This document shows, piece after piece, positions 6,959 through 7,016 of a DNA stretch of 7,016 nucleotides. Every line of letters starts with the position of its first letter. Position 1 is the first letter of the stretch. Location of the stretch: NCBI GenBank assembly GCA_002425245.1, contig DILW01000054.1:1-7016 (forward strand), written 5' to 3'. The notes below the pieces were generated by a model that had not been told where the DNA came from, ran no database searches, and was given only the letters and a program-made list of their open reading frames with translations. Source of the stretch: Betaproteobacteria bacterium UBA5582 (GTDB lineage Bacteria; Pseudomonadota; Gammaproteobacteria; Burkholderiales; Rhodocyclaceae). Position numbers and translations under genes: made by a program.

Positions 6959-7016
6959 GGAGCGGGAGGGGGGCGGGGAGGGGAAGGGGGGGGGTGTCGG
7001 GGGGCGCCGGATCATT
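6959..7016. other. Degraded Illumina P5/TruSeq universal adapter at the contig end (artefact)
   Basis: The minus strand of the last 58 bases aligns end to end without gaps to the 58-nt TruSeq universal adapter, which opens AATGATACGG. By position, 40 of 58 bases match. All 18 mismatches (such as 6962, 6966, 6983, 7001, 7010) are G on the plus strand, whatever the adapter base should be. Two-colour sequencers call G when there is no signal, so this looks like read-through into the adapter with fading signal. The adapter sequence is from established knowledge; the alignment was done by eye. The G-runs and the proline-rich peptide here have no biological meaning. Confidence 0.96.

Noticed and set aside
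6964..6994. G-rich tract that could look like a G-quadruplex or a regulatory element
   Set aside because: It coincides base for base with a G-substituted sequencing adapter, so it is not genomic.
6959..7015. ATG at 7013-7015 as the start of a short FolC-like protein
   Set aside because: The ATG and the next 18 codons are adapter. The genuine protein continues past the contig end and would be about twice as long.

Overview
The window is a 7.0 kb, GC-rich piece of a bacterial chromosome, read almost entirely from the minus strand. It looks like the end of a contig. The gene set (folC, a DedD-like SPOR protein, cvpA, purF, metZ) is a conserved order in beta- and gammaproteobacteria. GC content, protein style and the MetZ-type (O-succinylhomoserine) sulfhydrylase suggest a betaproteobacterium, perhaps a Rhodocyclales-like organism. 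The order-level placement is inference from protein resemblance, not a database result.

Reading along transcription (high to low coordinates), the window holds seven genes. They are the C-terminal half of folC (folate polyglutamylation), a membrane-anchored SPOR-domain protein of DedD type, cvpA (four-helix membrane protein), purF (first committed step of purine synthesis), metZ (homocysteine synthesis by direct sulfhydrylation), an HD-GYP cyclic-di-GMP phosphodiesterase with an N-terminal DUF3391 domain, and the 5' part of an RhlE-type DEAD-box RNA helicase. The first six are packed with no room for promoters: gap 3 nt, overlap 4 nt, gap 13 nt, overlap 1 nt, overlap 4 nt. They are probably one translationally coupled transcript. 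A 49-nt gap precedes the helicase, which has its own good ribosome-binding site and may be co-transcribed or separate. No stretch over 50 bases lacks a gene, apart from the artefact below. No RNA genes, CRISPR arrays, insertion sequences or attachment sites were seen.

Folate one-carbon units, purines and methionine form a coherent metabolic theme, since folates feed both pathways. The two downstream genes are a c-di-GMP signalling enzyme and an RNA helicase, and the metabolic genes do not obviously explain their presence.

The most striking observation is technical. The last 58 bases (6959-7016) align without gaps to the reverse complement of the Illumina TruSeq universal (P5) adapter. There are 40 matches, and all 18 mismatches are G in the window, the pattern of no-signal G calls in two-colour sequencing. 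These bases are not genomic, and the apparent ATG start and proline-rich N-terminus of folC there are spurious. I found no convincing new biological system; the rest is a well-conserved housekeeping operon with a signalling gene attached.
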